Source: Pontibacter diazotrophicus (GTDB lineage Bacteria; Bacteroidota; Bacteroidia; Cytophagales; Hymenobacteraceae). From it: a stretch of DNA of 64,000 bases. A program made the translations under genes and the position numbers. The notes beneath the pieces are model-generated. The model worked only from the letters and a program-made list of their open reading frames with translations. It ran no database searches and had not been told where the DNA came from. This document shows, piece by piece, positions 41,928 to 51,831 of the stretch. The first letter of the stretch is position 1; the number at the start of each line of letters is the position of its first letter. The stretch is taken from the NCBI RefSeq assembly GCF_003367245.1, contig NZ_QRGR01000011.1, forward strand, positions 62,001-126,000, written 5' to 3'.

Positions 41928-44900
41928 TCTTATACTTTTTCATGATGTACTTGATGCCTCTGATGGGGATGAGCACCCAATCCGGACGATTATTCAATTC
42001 ATATCCAAGTTCGTAGATCGCCTTCTCTAACAGGAAGGTATGGATCAGCGTCTCGAAGTCTTCTTCTTTAGCCGGCACAATGCCAGAACCTCGGGTCTTA
42101 CCCAAGTAATTATGCATAAAGAAGCCACTGGCGTATTGGTACCACTGCTCCGCCCATGTCTCCAGGTACTCCACGTCTTCACGACGCAGCCCCTCTTGTT
42201 GGAACATGGCACTGTAAGCGGCATAATGGAACGAGCGAATCATTCCAGCCACATCGCGCAGGGCAGAGCGCTTTAAGCGGCGCTCACTAAAGGAACGTGC
42301 CGGCTCTCCCTCAAAGTCGATGATGTAGAAGTCTTTACCAGTAAAGAGCACCTGCCCTAAGTGGTAATCGCCATGGGTTCTGATTTTCAGGGTATCAATT
42401 TTTCTGGCGAAAATCATCTTCAGGCGCTCCAGCACTTCTTCGCGCATGTTCAGCACTTCCTCGGCCTCTCCGCGCACGTTCTCCGGCAGGTTTGGCAGGT
42501 GTTTCTGCAAACTATCGAAGTTACTGCGCACCAACGAGGTCAGGGATGAATACAGGGAACGCTGGTAGTGCAGCGAAAACCCCTCCGGCACAAAATCCTT
42601 TTCATCGTCAACACTGCCAAGGGCCAGGTGCATTTCAGCGGTACGCAGGCCTAATAACTCTACCCGCTCTACATGGGCACCTCCTATCTGCATCTGCACT
42701 TCTTCCGGAATCTCGGAGAAGGCCTGCGGACGGGAAAGGGAACCGGCAGGCTGTTTTGCTTTAAGGCGCTCGTTCTGCGTCAGGATGCGCTCATAAAGGC
42801 GCTTGAGTGAATCTCCGATGTAGCTCCAGGCATCTCCCTGATTCGGCACCAGCTCCTGCAGCATTACCAGCACCATCGGCTGCTTACCAGATTCATGCTG
42901 CTCAATTGCCCCCAGGAAGCGCGGTGTGTTTGCGAAACCAACTTTCTCTGTCAGCATCTGCACTACCTCCACATCCGGGTTCATGGTTCTGTCCAGCTTG
43001 CGGTATACTTTCAGGAAGAGCGAATTATCGAAGATAATTGAAGTATTGCTTTGCTCTGCTGCCAGTATTTTAGAGGTGAGGGGTTCTTCGGCTTTACGAA
43101 GGTCTGATGCCACACTCTTGTTGCTGTAACCAACAAGCTCCGCGTCATCCTGCTTAACTCGCTTCTTCTTCACCATCATCTGCAAGAGACTTTGGCGGAA
43201 CTCATCACTGAAGAGGGCGTCGTACAGAATACCTTCTTTGCCATCAATAGCGACACGGGCAATCACACTTGTCGGTGAATCGCTGCGCAGCTCTTCCTCC
43301 TCCTCGCCAGTGGCAAAGGCTATAGGCAGCTGGTACAACTCCGGCAGTCCCTCGTTGTAGTTCACTTCAATAAAGAGCATCGAGGCGCCTGTCTTGCCGA
43401 GTGGCATCGGCATGTTGTTAATAACCTGCATGCGCTGCACCGTACGGGCTTTGCCTCCAAACCAGCGGCGCTTTAACACGTAAGGCGGCAATATTTCAGC
43501 ATCCAGTGTTTTCAGTGTCTTAGCATCCAGTGCCGCTTTTAAAGAACCTATGCGTGTTGCCTTCTGCTGCCCATCCGAATCTTCAGCCACTTCCTGCGGC
43601 TGTAACTCCATCCAGTAGTAACCGTGACCACTAATGGTGAACAGGTACTCTTCTTCTTTGATATTAGGAAATTTGTTTTTGCTGAATACCTCTACCGGGG
43701 TGCGGCCCTTATAATCGTGCAAGTCCAGTTCTACCGCCTCCGGGAAGCGTGAAAGATTTGCTATCACAAGGATGGTCTCGTTCTCATACTCCCTGACAAA
43801 TGCCAGCACTTTTGAATTGTTAGGCGACAGAAATTTGATGGTACCGCGGCCAAAGGCTTTGTAGCGCTTGCGCATGTTGATGATGCGGCGCATCCACCAA
43901 AGTAACGAGTTGGCATTGTGGGTCTGCGTGTCAACGTTTATTGACTCATACTTATATTCCGGGTCAATGATAACAGGCAGGTACAGGCGCTGTGGGTTTG
44001 CAGAAGAGAATCCTGCGTTGCGGTCTTCGTTCCACTGCATCGGCGTGCGTACGCCATCGCGGTCACCGAGATAATAGTTATCACCCATGCCAATCTCATC
44101 ACCATAGTATACCACCGGTGTACCGCGCATCGAGAAGAGCAGCACGTTCATGAGCTCAATCTTGTTGCGGTCGTTGCCCAGCAGCGGGGCCAGGCGGTGA
44201 CGGATACCTAAGTTGATGCGTGCCATCGGGTCTTTGGTGTAGACCTTATACATATAGTCACGCTCCTCGTCGGTTACCATTTCCAGCGTCAGCTCATCGT
44301 GGTTTCGCAGGAACATGGCCCACTGGCAACTTTCCGGTATAGCCGGTGTCTGGTTATAGATATCTATAATCGGGTAGCGGTCCTCCATCTTCACCGACAT
44401 AAACAGGCGCGGCATAATAGGGAAGTGGTAATTCATATGGCACTCATCGCCATCGCCGAAGTAAGCGGCAGAATCTTCCGGCCACATGTTCGCCTCTGCG
44501 AGCAGCAGCTTTCCTTCGTGCTTACTATCCACGTGCGCGCGCAGCTTTTTCAGGAAATCGTGTGTTTCCGGCAGGTTCTCACCATTGGTGCCCTCGCGCT
44601 CGAACAGGTAAGGAACCGCATCCAGGCGGAAGCCGTCCACTCCTAAATCAAACCAGTAGTCCAACACTTTAAACACCTCTTTCTGCACCTCCGGGTTATC
44701 GTAATTCAAATCCGGCTGATGCGAGAAGAAACGGTGCCAGTAATACTGCTGTGCTACCGGGTCCCAGGTCCAGTTGCTTTGTTCCGTATCAGTGAAAATG
44801 ATGCGGACATCTTTCCATTGCGTGTTATCATCGGTCCAGACGTAGAAGTCTCTGTGTTTCGATCCTTTCTTTGCTTTTCGGGCGCGTTGGAACCACGGGT

Positions 44901-45249
44901 GTTGATCAGAAGTGTGGTTAATAACCAGCTCTGTAATCACCTTCAGACCCCGGCGATGCGCTTCTTTCACGAAAAGCTTGAAGTCCTGCATGTTGCCGTA
45001 AGATGGGTTGATGCCTAAATAATCAGCAATATCATAACCATCGTCGCGGAGAGGTGAAGGATAAAAGGGCAGCAGCCAGATAGCTGTTACGCCTAAGTCT
45101 TCTAAGTAATCCAGCTTCTGCATCAGGCCTTTAAAGTCGCCGATACCGTCGCCGTTTCCATCTTTAAAAGCTTTAATGTGCAGCTCATAAATGATGGCGT
45201 CTTTGTACCAATGGATGTTGTCGTCTAACAGTTCTTTTTCGTCTGCCAT
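41920..45249 (-). CDS. treS: Trehalose synthase-maltokinase fusion
   Basis: A 1109-residue bifunctional protein. Residues 1-565 form the GH13_16 trehalose synthase that isomerises trehalose and maltose: [36 protein letters not shown] (nucleophile), [14 protein letters not shown] (acid/base) and [12 protein letters not shown]. Residues about 585-1109 form the maltokinase (Pep2/Mak) with a kinase-like [20 protein letters not shown] and [20 protein letters not shown], using ATP to make maltose-1-phosphate. The fusion feeds GlgE directly. It lies 54 bases after glgE and overlaps glgB. Secure for both halves. Confidence 0.95.
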   Translation of the reverse strand: MADEKELLDDNIHWYKDAIIYELHIKAFKDGNGDGIGDFKGLMQKLDYLEDLGVTAIWLLPFYPSPLRDDGYDIADYLGINPSYGNMQDFKLFVKEAHRRGLKVITELVINHTSDQHPWFQRARKAKKGSKHRDFYVWTDDNTQWKDVRIIFTDTEQSNWTWDPVAQQYYWHRFFSHQPDLNYDNPEVQKEVFKVLDYWFDLGVDGFRLDAVPYLFEREGTNGENLPETHDFLKKLRAHVDSKHEGKLLLAEANMWPEDSAAYFGDGDECHMNYHFPIMPRLFMSVKMEDRYPIIDIYNQTPAIPESCQWAMFLRNHDELTLEMVTDEERDYMYKVYTKDPMARINLGIRHRLAPLLGNDRNKIELMNVLLFSMRGTPVVYYGDEIGMGDNYYLGDRDGVRTPMQWNEDRNAGFSSANPQRLYLPVIIDPEYKYESINVDTQTHNANSLLWWMRRIINMRKRYKAFGRGTIKFLSPNNSKVLAFVREYENETILVIANLSRFPEAVELDLHDYKGRTPVEVFSKNKFPNIKEEEYLFTISGHGYYWMELQPQEVAEDSDGQQKATRIGSLKAALDAKTLKTLDAEILPPYVLKRRWFGGKARTVQRMQVINNMPMPLGKTGASMLFIEVNYNEGLPELYQLPIAFATGEEEEELRSDSPTSVIARVAIDGKEGILYDALFSDEFRQSLLQMMVKKKRVKQDDAELVGYSNKSVASDLRKAEEPLTSKILAAEQSNTSIIFDNSLFLKVYRKLDRTMNPDVEVVQMLTEKVGFANTPRFLGAIEQHESGKQPMVLVMLQELVPNQGDAWSYIGDSLKRLYERILTQNERLKAKQPAGSLSRPQAFSEIPEEVQMQIGGAHVERVELLGLRTAEMHLALGSVDDEKDFVPEGFSLHYQRSLYSSLTSLVRSNFDSLQKHLPNLPENVRGEAEEVLNMREEVLERLKMIFARKIDTLKIRTHGDYHLGQVLFTGKDFYIIDFEGEPARSFSERRLKRSALRDVAGMIRSFHYAAYSAMFQQEGLRREDVEYLETWAEQWYQYASGFFMHNYLGKTRGSGIVPAKEEDFETLIHTFLLEKAIYELGYELNNRPDWVLIPIRGIKYIMKKYKNG

Positions 45250-45303
45250 ATTTTGTGGTGAAAAGGGTTCTTTTTTTAGTTGGTTTAAGGTAACCGGTTA
45301 TTT

Positions 45304-47283
45304 TTATAAGTTGTGGCCTGCGCTGGTTTCTTCGATGCGCAGAACGTGCACCGGCATTTCATGCGGGCGCAGTTCAACATAATTCCACTCGTCTGTCCAG
45401 GTGTATTTTCGTTCAGTTAAGAGATCGTGCACCACGTATTGCCCATTGCCCATTTTCAGGTCAGCGAGCGGCACCTGCACCCAGCCTGCCTGTGTGTTAT
45501 ACGGGTCAAGGTTAACCACAACAATGATTTTGTTGCTGAAGTCGCTGCTCCACTTGGCATAGCACAGGAATGCCGGGTTATCGGTTCCTCCGAAGGCAAT
45601 GTTCCAGGTTGTCTGCAGTGCCGTGTTTACTTTGCGTGCCCTGTTAATCATAGTAATCACCTCCCGGGTTTTGGTCAGTTTACCCCAGTCCCAGTGCTTG
45701 ACTTCATATTTCTCAGAGTTAAGGTACTCTTCCTTTCCGGGTACAGGCGTGGCTATATTAAACTCGTACACCGGGCCGTACAAACCGTAGTTAGAGGACA
45801 TGGTGGCCGCCATTACGACACGTGTGATGTGTGCCGCCTCGCCCCCTTCCTGCAGCGCAGGTGGATTGATATCCGGGGTATTCGGCCAGAAGTTCGGTCT
45901 GAAGTACTCGCGCATCTCCGTCTTTGTGAGCTCCTGCATGTACTCTTTCAGTTCCTCGGCAGAGTTGCGCCATGTATAGTAGGTATACGATTGCGTGAAC
46001 CCACCTTTTGCTAAGCGCTCCATCACGCGTGGGCGGGTGAAGGCCTCTGCCAGGAAGATGACTTCCGGATGATCTTTATGTATATCTTCAATTACCCAGT
46101 CCCAGAAAGCGAAAGCCTTTGTATGTGGGTTATCTACCCTGAATATGACAACACCCTGGTCAATCCAGTGCTGCAGCACCCGGCGCAGTTCCTGCCACAG
46201 GTTCTGCCAGTCTTCTGTCTCGAAGTTGACAGGCAGTACGTCCTGGTACTTTTTAGGTGGGTTCTCGGCATATTGCACGGTTCCGTCCGGGCGCCACTTA
46301 AACCACTGCGGGTGCTCTTTTACATAAGGATGGTCCTGGGAACATTGAATGGCAAAATCAAGCGCGATCTCTATACCATGCTCCTTTGCCTGCTGCACAA
46401 AATGCCTGAAATCATCAAGCGTACCCAGTTCCGGCAAAATTGCATCGTGGCCTCCCTCAGCAGCACCAATTGCCCACGGAGATCCGGGTTCACCTGGCTG
46501 AGCGGAAGGATTATTGTTTTTACCTTTTCTGAAAGCATGCCCTATCGGGTGGATAGGTGGCAGGTAAATGGTATCGAAGCCCATTTCGGCAATGCGGGGA
46601 AGCAGTCGTTCACAGTCTTTAAAAGTACCATGCTGCCCGGCCAGTGGCGAAGCGGACCTCGGGAAGAATTCGTACCAGGCACTAAATAGGGCTTTCTTCC
46701 GCTCTACGTCCAGTTGCAACCGCTTGTCATACGTCGTCACATTCTCCCGCTCGCCGGTAGTGCTCATCAGGTCTGAGATCTCTTTGCCTGTAGCAAGCGC
46801 CACGGCATCGGCATGGTTGGGGTTGTGGCGCAGCTGGTGTGCTACACTGTACAGTGGCTCCTGCTGACTAGCCTCTGCGGGGGCAGCGGTTTCTTCTATC
46901 ATCTGCGCCCCAATCTGCAACTCCACTGTTATATCCTGGCCCGCCTCAAACTTTTTCTTAAGGCCTTTCTGCCAGGTATAAAAATGATCTACCCACCCTT
47001 CTATGGTATACTCATAGCGCCCCATGGTATCGGGGGTAAAAGTGGCCTGCCAGTGGTCGTTCCCCAGGAATTCCATTGGAACGGCTGTCCATTCTTCTGA
47101 GTCTGTGTTGCTGGTGTTGCGGTATATCAGTTGCGCTTTTACTTCATCATGCCCATCACCAAAGATGTCGGCTGTCACTGTCATCTCCTCTCCCACTACC
47201 CGTTTGGCGGGGAATTTTCCGCAGTTTATTTCTGGTTTTATTTTTTCAATTATAATGCGTTTGGTTCCTGCAAGATGTTCCAT
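45304..47283 (-). CDS. glgE: Alpha-1,4-glucan:maltose-1-phosphate maltosyltransferase
   Basis: A 659-residue GH13_3 enzyme that extends alpha-glucan with maltosyl units from maltose-1-phosphate. An N-terminal Ig-like domain (DGHDEVKAQLIYRNTSNTDS, FTPDTMGRYEYTIEGWVDHF) is followed by the barrel: FPRSASPLAGQHGTFKDCER, DTIYLPPIHPIGHAFRKGKN, IFRVDNPHTKAFAFWDWVI (nucleophile Asp) and IFLAEAFTRPRVM (acid/base Glu), ahead of NTPDINP. All are standard GlgE features. First gene of the leftward operon glgE-treS/mak-glgB. Very secure. Confidence 0.95.
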   Translation of the reverse strand: MEHLAGTKRIIIEKIKPEINCGKFPAKRVVGEEMTVTADIFGDGHDEVKAQLIYRNTSNTDSEEWTAVPMEFLGNDHWQATFTPDTMGRYEYTIEGWVDHFYTWQKGLKKKFEAGQDITVELQIGAQMIEETAAPAEASQQEPLYSVAHQLRHNPNHADAVALATGKEISDLMSTTGERENVTTYDKRLQLDVERKKALFSAWYEFFPRSASPLAGQHGTFKDCERLLPRIAEMGFDTIYLPPIHPIGHAFRKGKNNNPSAQPGEPGSPWAIGAAEGGHDAILPELGTLDDFRHFVQQAKEHGIEIALDFAIQCSQDHPYVKEHPQWFKWRPDGTVQYAENPPKKYQDVLPVNFETEDWQNLWQELRRVLQHWIDQGVVIFRVDNPHTKAFAFWDWVIEDIHKDHPEVIFLAEAFTRPRVMERLAKGGFTQSYTYYTWRNSAEELKEYMQELTKTEMREYFRPNFWPNTPDINPPALQEGGEAAHITRVVMAATMSSNYGLYGPVYEFNIATPVPGKEEYLNSEKYEVKHWDWGKLTKTREVITMINRARKVNTALQTTWNIAFGGTDNPAFLCYAKWSSDFSNKIIVVVNLDPYNTQAGWVQVPLADLKMGNGQYVVHDLLTERKYTWTDEWNYVELRPHEMPVHVLRIEETSAGHNL

Positions 47284-47508
47284 GTAGTAGTCTGTGTAGT
47301 AGTTCTATTTTGTCACTTACTAGTTACTGTGCTCAGATAAATAGGTTACGGACAATATTCTATATTAGCAAATATCACCCGTAACTGCACCCATACCTAT
47401 AGCCAATGTAGCAAAAAGCTTATCTTCAGGCACCTATCTTTTCACCAAAAGGTATAACCTTAAGCCCGTGAAGCAAGTTAATACGAGCTGTGAAAATCCA
47501 TTACTTTT
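47284..47508. other. Divergent promoter region between glgE and treZ operons
   Basis: This 225-base gap must hold promoters for both the glgE-treS/mak-glgB and treZ-GH57-treY-malQ operons. TATCTTTT around 47436 on the plus strand is one mismatch from TAnnTTTG, and ATATTTGC (minus strand, near 47373) could be a -33 region, but no perfect pair is seen. No hairpin or long repeat. A shared regulator site is possible but not recognisable. Confidence 0.4.
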
Positions 47509-49356
47509 ATGTCAATATTAAGAAAAATTGGAGCAGATTACACCCCAGGCAGAGGAACTACCTTTACCGTGTGGGCACCGGAGGTGGAGCAGGTAGAGGT
47601 ATCGCTTCATACTCCAAATAAAAAAAGGCTAAAACTACAACGTGAGGCTTTCGGTTACTGGACGGCTCTGGCAGAGGACGCCGGCCCTGGTACACGCTAT
47701 ATGTTTACTTTGAACGGGGAGAAAGAGAGGCCGGATCCCGCCTCTCTCTTTCAGCCTGATGACGTGCATAAAGCTTCTGCCGTGATAGACCACAGCCACT
47801 TTAACTGGACAGATAAAAACTGGAAGGGGCTACCCCTGGAGCAGCTGATTATTTATGAGCTGCACGTAGGCACTTTTACAGAGGAAGGTACTTTTGAAGC
47901 CATCATCCAAAAAATTCCGGAGCTGAAAGACTTGGGTATCACGGCCATCGAGATAATGCCGGTGGCCCAGTTCCCTGGCAACCGTAACTGGGGCTACGAC
48001 GGTGTTTACCCCTTCGCCACGCAGGAGTCTTACGGAGGTCCGGAGGGTTTGAAAAAACTCGTGAACGCCTGCCATGAGCAGGAGATTTCTGTGGTGCTGG
48101 ATGTGGTGTACAACCACATGGGCCCGGAGGGAAATTACCTCAACGACTACGGCCCGTACTTTACAGACAAGTACCACACGCCCTGGGGAAATGCGCTTAA
48201 TTTTGACGATGCCCACTCTGACCACGTCCGCAATTTCTTCTTCCAAAACGCGCTGATGTGGCTCCGTGATTTCCATATAGATGCCCTGCGGCTTGATGCC
48301 GTACATGCAATTTACGACACCGGCGCCAAGCATTTTCTGCAGGAGCTACGCGAACATGTAAACCAGCTGGAAGAGCAGGAAGGCCGCAACTATATACTCA
48401 CGGCAGAGACCGACCTGAGCGATGTGCGCCTGATTAACCCGATTGAAAAAGGAGGTTATGGCCTGGATGCGCAGTGGTTTGATGACTACCATCACGTCAT
48501 CCACACACTCGTAACGGGTGAGCAGGAAGGTTACTACGAAGACTACGGCAAGCCCGAACAACTGAAAAAAGCGCTGGAGCATACCTTTGTCTACAATGGC
48601 CTTTATTCAGAGCACCGCAAGAAAACCCTTGGCACCGATGCCACCGCTAACCCGGCGCAGCAATTCGTGGTTTGTTCTCAAAACCACGACCAGGTCGGTA
48701 ACCGCATGCTGGGTGAGCGCCTCACCCAGCTGGTATCTTTTGAGATGCTGAAAGCGGTGGCTGGTTTGGTACTGCTCTCGCCTTATGTGCCGATGCTGTT
48801 TATGGGAGAAGAGTATGGGGAGGAGAATCCTTTCCTGTACTTTGTAAGCCACACAGACAAGGACCTGGTGGAGGCTGTGCGGAAAGGAAGGAAAGCGGAA
48901 TTTGCCTACTTTGCCTCGAAAGGGGAAGCGCCTGACCCGCAAAGCGAGGAAACCTTTAACAGGTCTAAACTGCAGCGGAGTTATACGTCTAATGAGAAGC
49001 AAAAGCAACTGCGGGAGTTTTATAAACAGCTGATACAGCTGCGCAAGACCGCCCCTGCCCTGGCCAAGCCGGACAAGCCGAACATGGAGGTAAACCTGGA
49101 GGAAGAGAAACTTGTGCTGCACCTCATCCATAAAGGGGCGGCACCTAATCTATACTGTATATTTAACATAAGTAATCAACCACAGGAAACAGCACTAGTG
49201 AATACAACAACAGCAGGAGGAAACTGGAAGCCGATTCTGAACTCAGCCGATACGGCCTGGGGCGGCGGCGGCACAGGCAACGGGGAAGTATTGAAAGCAG
49301 AAGCCTCTTTGAGCCTTCCGCCAGCGTCTGTGCTCATCCTTGAACAACAAAGATAA
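47509..49356 (+). CDS. treZ: Malto-oligosyltrehalose trehalohydrolase
   Basis: A 615-residue GH13_10 enzyme that releases trehalose from the reducing-end trehalosyl unit made by TreY. An N-terminal CBM48-like domain (TTFTVWAPEVEQVEVSLHTP) precedes the barrel: YELHVGTFTEEGTFEAIIQK, WGYDGVYPFATQESYGGPEG, DVVYNHMGPEGNYLNDYGPY, ALRLDAVHAIYD (nucleophile), LTAETDLSD (acid/base) and CSQNHDQVGNR (third Asp). First gene of the rightward operon; the next gene begins on the base after its stop. Very secure. Confidence 0.95.
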   Translation: MSILRKIGADYTPGRGTTFTVWAPEVEQVEVSLHTPNKKRLKLQREAFGYWTALAEDAGPGTRYMFTLNGEKERPDPASLFQPDDVHKASAVIDHSHFNWTDKNWKGLPLEQLIIYELHVGTFTEEGTFEAIIQKIPELKDLGITAIEIMPVAQFPGNRNWGYDGVYPFATQESYGGPEGLKKLVNACHEQEISVVLDVVYNHMGPEGNYLNDYGPYFTDKYHTPWGNALNFDDAHSDHVRNFFFQNALMWLRDFHIDALRLDAVHAIYDTGAKHFLQELREHVNQLEEQEGRNYILTAETDLSDVRLINPIEKGGYGLDAQWFDDYHHVIHTLVTGEQEGYYEDYGKPEQLKKALEHTFVYNGLYSEHRKKTLGTDATANPAQQFVVCSQNHDQVGNRMLGERLTQLVSFEMLKAVAGLVLLSPYVPMLFMGEEYGEENPFLYFVSHTDKDLVEAVRKGRKAEFAYFASKGEAPDPQSEETFNRSKLQRSYTSNEKQKQLREFYKQLIQLRKTAPALAKPDKPNMEVNLEEEKLVLHLIHKGAAPNLYCIFNISNQPQETALVNTTTAGGNWKPILNSADTAWGGGGTGNGEVLKAEASLSLPPASVLILEQQR

Positions 49357-51831
49357 ATGAACCGCTACATCTGCATACACGGGCACTTTTACCAGCCCCC
49401 ACGCGAAAACCCCTGGCTGAACGAGGTAGAACTGCAGGAATCCGCTTCCCCGTACCATGACTGGAACGAGCGGATAACGGACGAGTGCTATGCCCGCAAC
49501 TCCGCTTCCCGCATCCTCGACGGGAAAGGAAAGATTGAGGATATTATCAACAACTACGCCTACATCAGCTTTAACTTCGGGCCAACATTGCTGGAGTGGA
49601 TGCAGAAGAAAGAGCCCGGGACGTACCAGGCCATACTGGAGGCCGACATAGAAAGCAGGGAACGCTTCTCGGGGCATGGCTCGGCTATGGCGCAGGTATA
49701 CAATCACATCATTATGCCGCTGGCCAATGACCGCGATAAGCAGACACAGGTTATCTGGGGCATCTATGATTTTGAAAAACGCTTTGGCCGTAAACCTGAA
49801 GGCATGTGGCTGGCAGAAACAGCTGCTGACACCCCTACCCTCGAGGTGCTGGCAGCAAATGGCATTAAGTTCACCATCCTGTCGCCGTACCAGGCAAAGC
49901 GTTACCGCCGTGTTGGGGAAAAGGAATGGCACAATGCCATAGGAGCCAATATTGATCCGCGGCGGCCCTACCTTTGCAAGTTACCCTCGGGCAAAGAAAT
50001 CGTGCTGTTTTTTTACGATGCCCCGGTTTCACAGGGTATTGCCTTTGAGCGGCTGCTAAACCGTGGAGAAGATCTGGCAAACCGCCTGGTAGGCGCGCTC
50101 GATGTGAGAAGAAACGAACCACAGCTGATGCACATTGCCACGGATGGCGAAACCTATGGCCACCACCACCGCTTTGGAGAGATGGCCCTCTCCTACGCGC
50201 TTGAACACATTGAGGCAAAAGAGTATGCAAAGATCACAGTATATGGGGAATTCCTGGAAAAGTTTCCGCCGCAGTATGAGGCAGAAATCCTAGAGCAAAC
50301 CTCCTGGAGCTGTGCCCACGGCGTAGAACGCTGGCAGAGTAACTGCGGCTGTAATACAGGCGCCAATAATGGCTGGGATCAGCAGTGGCGCGGTCCTCTC
50401 CGGAAAGCCTTTGACTGGCTCCGCGACCAGCTTACGCCGCTCTTTGAACAGGAGATGAAAAAGCTGGGAGCAGCGCCATGGACCACCCGAAATGATTACA
50501 TACAAGTTATCATGGATCGCTCAGAGCAGAATGTGGCTGCGTTTATTCAAAGCCATACCACACGCGAACTGAGCCAGCAGGAGAAGGTGCGTTTTCTGAA
50601 GCTGCTGGAGATGCAGTACCATACCCTGCTGATGTATACCAGTTGCGGTTGGTTCTTCGACGAGGTGACAGGCATAGAAACGGTGCAGGATATTTATTAT
50701 GCAGCCAGAGCCATTCAGCTGGCACACAGTGTTAGCGGGCAGGACTATGAGCGACCATTCGTCAAGCTGCTGGGGCAGGCAAAGAGCAATCACAAAGACA
50801 TGGGAGATGCAGCACAAGCCTACCTCAACTCAGTAAAGCCAACCATCATCAACCTGCTGCGGGTGGGTGCGCATTACGCTGTATCATCGCTCTTTGCAGA
50901 ACATACAAAAGAGGTGGAGCTATACAGTTACAGGGCAACATCGCTGGAGTACGAACAGATGTCAGCCGGACGGCAGAAGCTGGCAGTTGGCCGTGCCAAT
51001 ATCCGCTCTATGGTTACCTGGGAGGAAGAGGTTATTACTTTCGGCGTGCTGCACCTCGGCGACCACCAGCTGTTTGGCGGCGTGCGTGAGTCTATGACTT
51101 CTGAAAATTATGCTAACCTGACAAGGGAGTTACGTATAGCCTTTGAGCGCGGAAACGTGAGCGAGGTAATTATGCTGTTAGACAAACACTTTGAATCCCA
51201 TAGCTATTCCTTCTGGCACTTATTTAAAGATGACCAGAAGAAAATACTGGATCAAGTGCTGGAAAATGCCATGCAAAACGTGGAGAGTAATTTTCAGCAG
51301 CTTTTCGACAACAACTACCCCCTGATATCCGCCATCAAAACCTTGGGAATGAAACTGCCGGAACCACTGCAAACAACTGTAGAGTATATTGTAAACACTA
51401 AACTGCTACATGAGTTTGATTCAGAATTCCCTAATACAACGGAGATAAAACGGCTCCTGGAGGAAGCGAAGCGCATGAAGGTAAAACTAAGCTATACCTC
51501 CCTCGAGTTTGCCTTGTCGCACCGGGCAAGTCAGCTAATAAAGTATGTACAGGAGCACCCTAGCGATCTGCGTAAAATGCAGCTTTTGATTGATTTACTC
51601 GACGTACTGGAAAGCTCAAAATTAGAGGGCGATTACTGGCAGGCACAGAACATTGCTTTCCGGATGCAACAAACTATATATAAGAAGTACCTGGAGCACA
51701 GCGAACGTGGCGATAAAGAGGCCGCAGCATGGATTGAGAAGTTCGATGTGCTTTGTTCAAACCTAAATCTGAAAACAACACAACATGGTATACATTCCAG
51801 CAGCCACTTACAGGCTACAAATATCGCCTAA
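49357..51831 (+). CDS. GH57 family protein with DUF3536 C-terminal domain
   Basis: An 824-residue protein of GH57. Region 1 is HGHFYQPPRENPW near the N-terminus, region 3 PEGMWLAETAADTPTLEVLA holds the nucleophile Glu, and region 4 IATDGETYGHHHRFGE holds the acid/base Asp, so the catalytic pair is intact. SCAHGVERWQSNCGCNTGAN follows with several Cys. The C-terminal half (residues about 420-800) is helical and corresponds to DUF3536. No characterised member is known to me. The gene abuts treZ (no gap) and overlaps treY by 47 bases, so it is tightly coupled to trehalose/maltodextrin enzymes. An alpha-glucan debranching, branching or transglycosylase role is plausible but unproven. Confidence 0.85.
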   Translation: MNRYICIHGHFYQPPRENPWLNEVELQESASPYHDWNERITDECYARNSASRILDGKGKIEDIINNYAYISFNFGPTLLEWMQKKEPGTYQAILEADIESRERFSGHGSAMAQVYNHIIMPLANDRDKQTQVIWGIYDFEKRFGRKPEGMWLAETAADTPTLEVLAANGIKFTILSPYQAKRYRRVGEKEWHNAIGANIDPRRPYLCKLPSGKEIVLFFYDAPVSQGIAFERLLNRGEDLANRLVGALDVRRNEPQLMHIATDGETYGHHHRFGEMALSYALEHIEAKEYAKITVYGEFLEKFPPQYEAEILEQTSWSCAHGVERWQSNCGCNTGANNGWDQQWRGPLRKAFDWLRDQLTPLFEQEMKKLGAAPWTTRNDYIQVIMDRSEQNVAAFIQSHTTRELSQQEKVRFLKLLEMQYHTLLMYTSCGWFFDEVTGIETVQDIYYAARAIQLAHSVSGQDYERPFVKLLGQAKSNHKDMGDAAQAYLNSVKPTIINLLRVGAHYAVSSLFAEHTKEVELYSYRATSLEYEQMSAGRQKLAVGRANIRSMVTWEEEVITFGVLHLGDHQLFGGVRESMTSENYANLTRELRIAFERGNVSEVIMLLDKHFESHSYSFWHLFKDDQKKILDQVLENAMQNVESNFQQLFDNNYPLISAIKTLGMKLPEPLQTTVEYIVNTKLLHEFDSEFPNTTEIKRLLEEAKRMKVKLSYTSLEFALSHRASQLIKYVQEHPSDLRKMQLLIDLLDVLESSKLEGDYWQAQNIAFRMQQTIYKKYLEHSERGDKEAAAWIEKFDVLCSNLNLKTTQHGIHSSSHLQATNIA

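Noticed and set aside
49243..49932. 229-codon minus-strand frame across the treZ/GH57 junction
   Set aside because: Fully antisense to two well-supported genes, no family features and no promoter.
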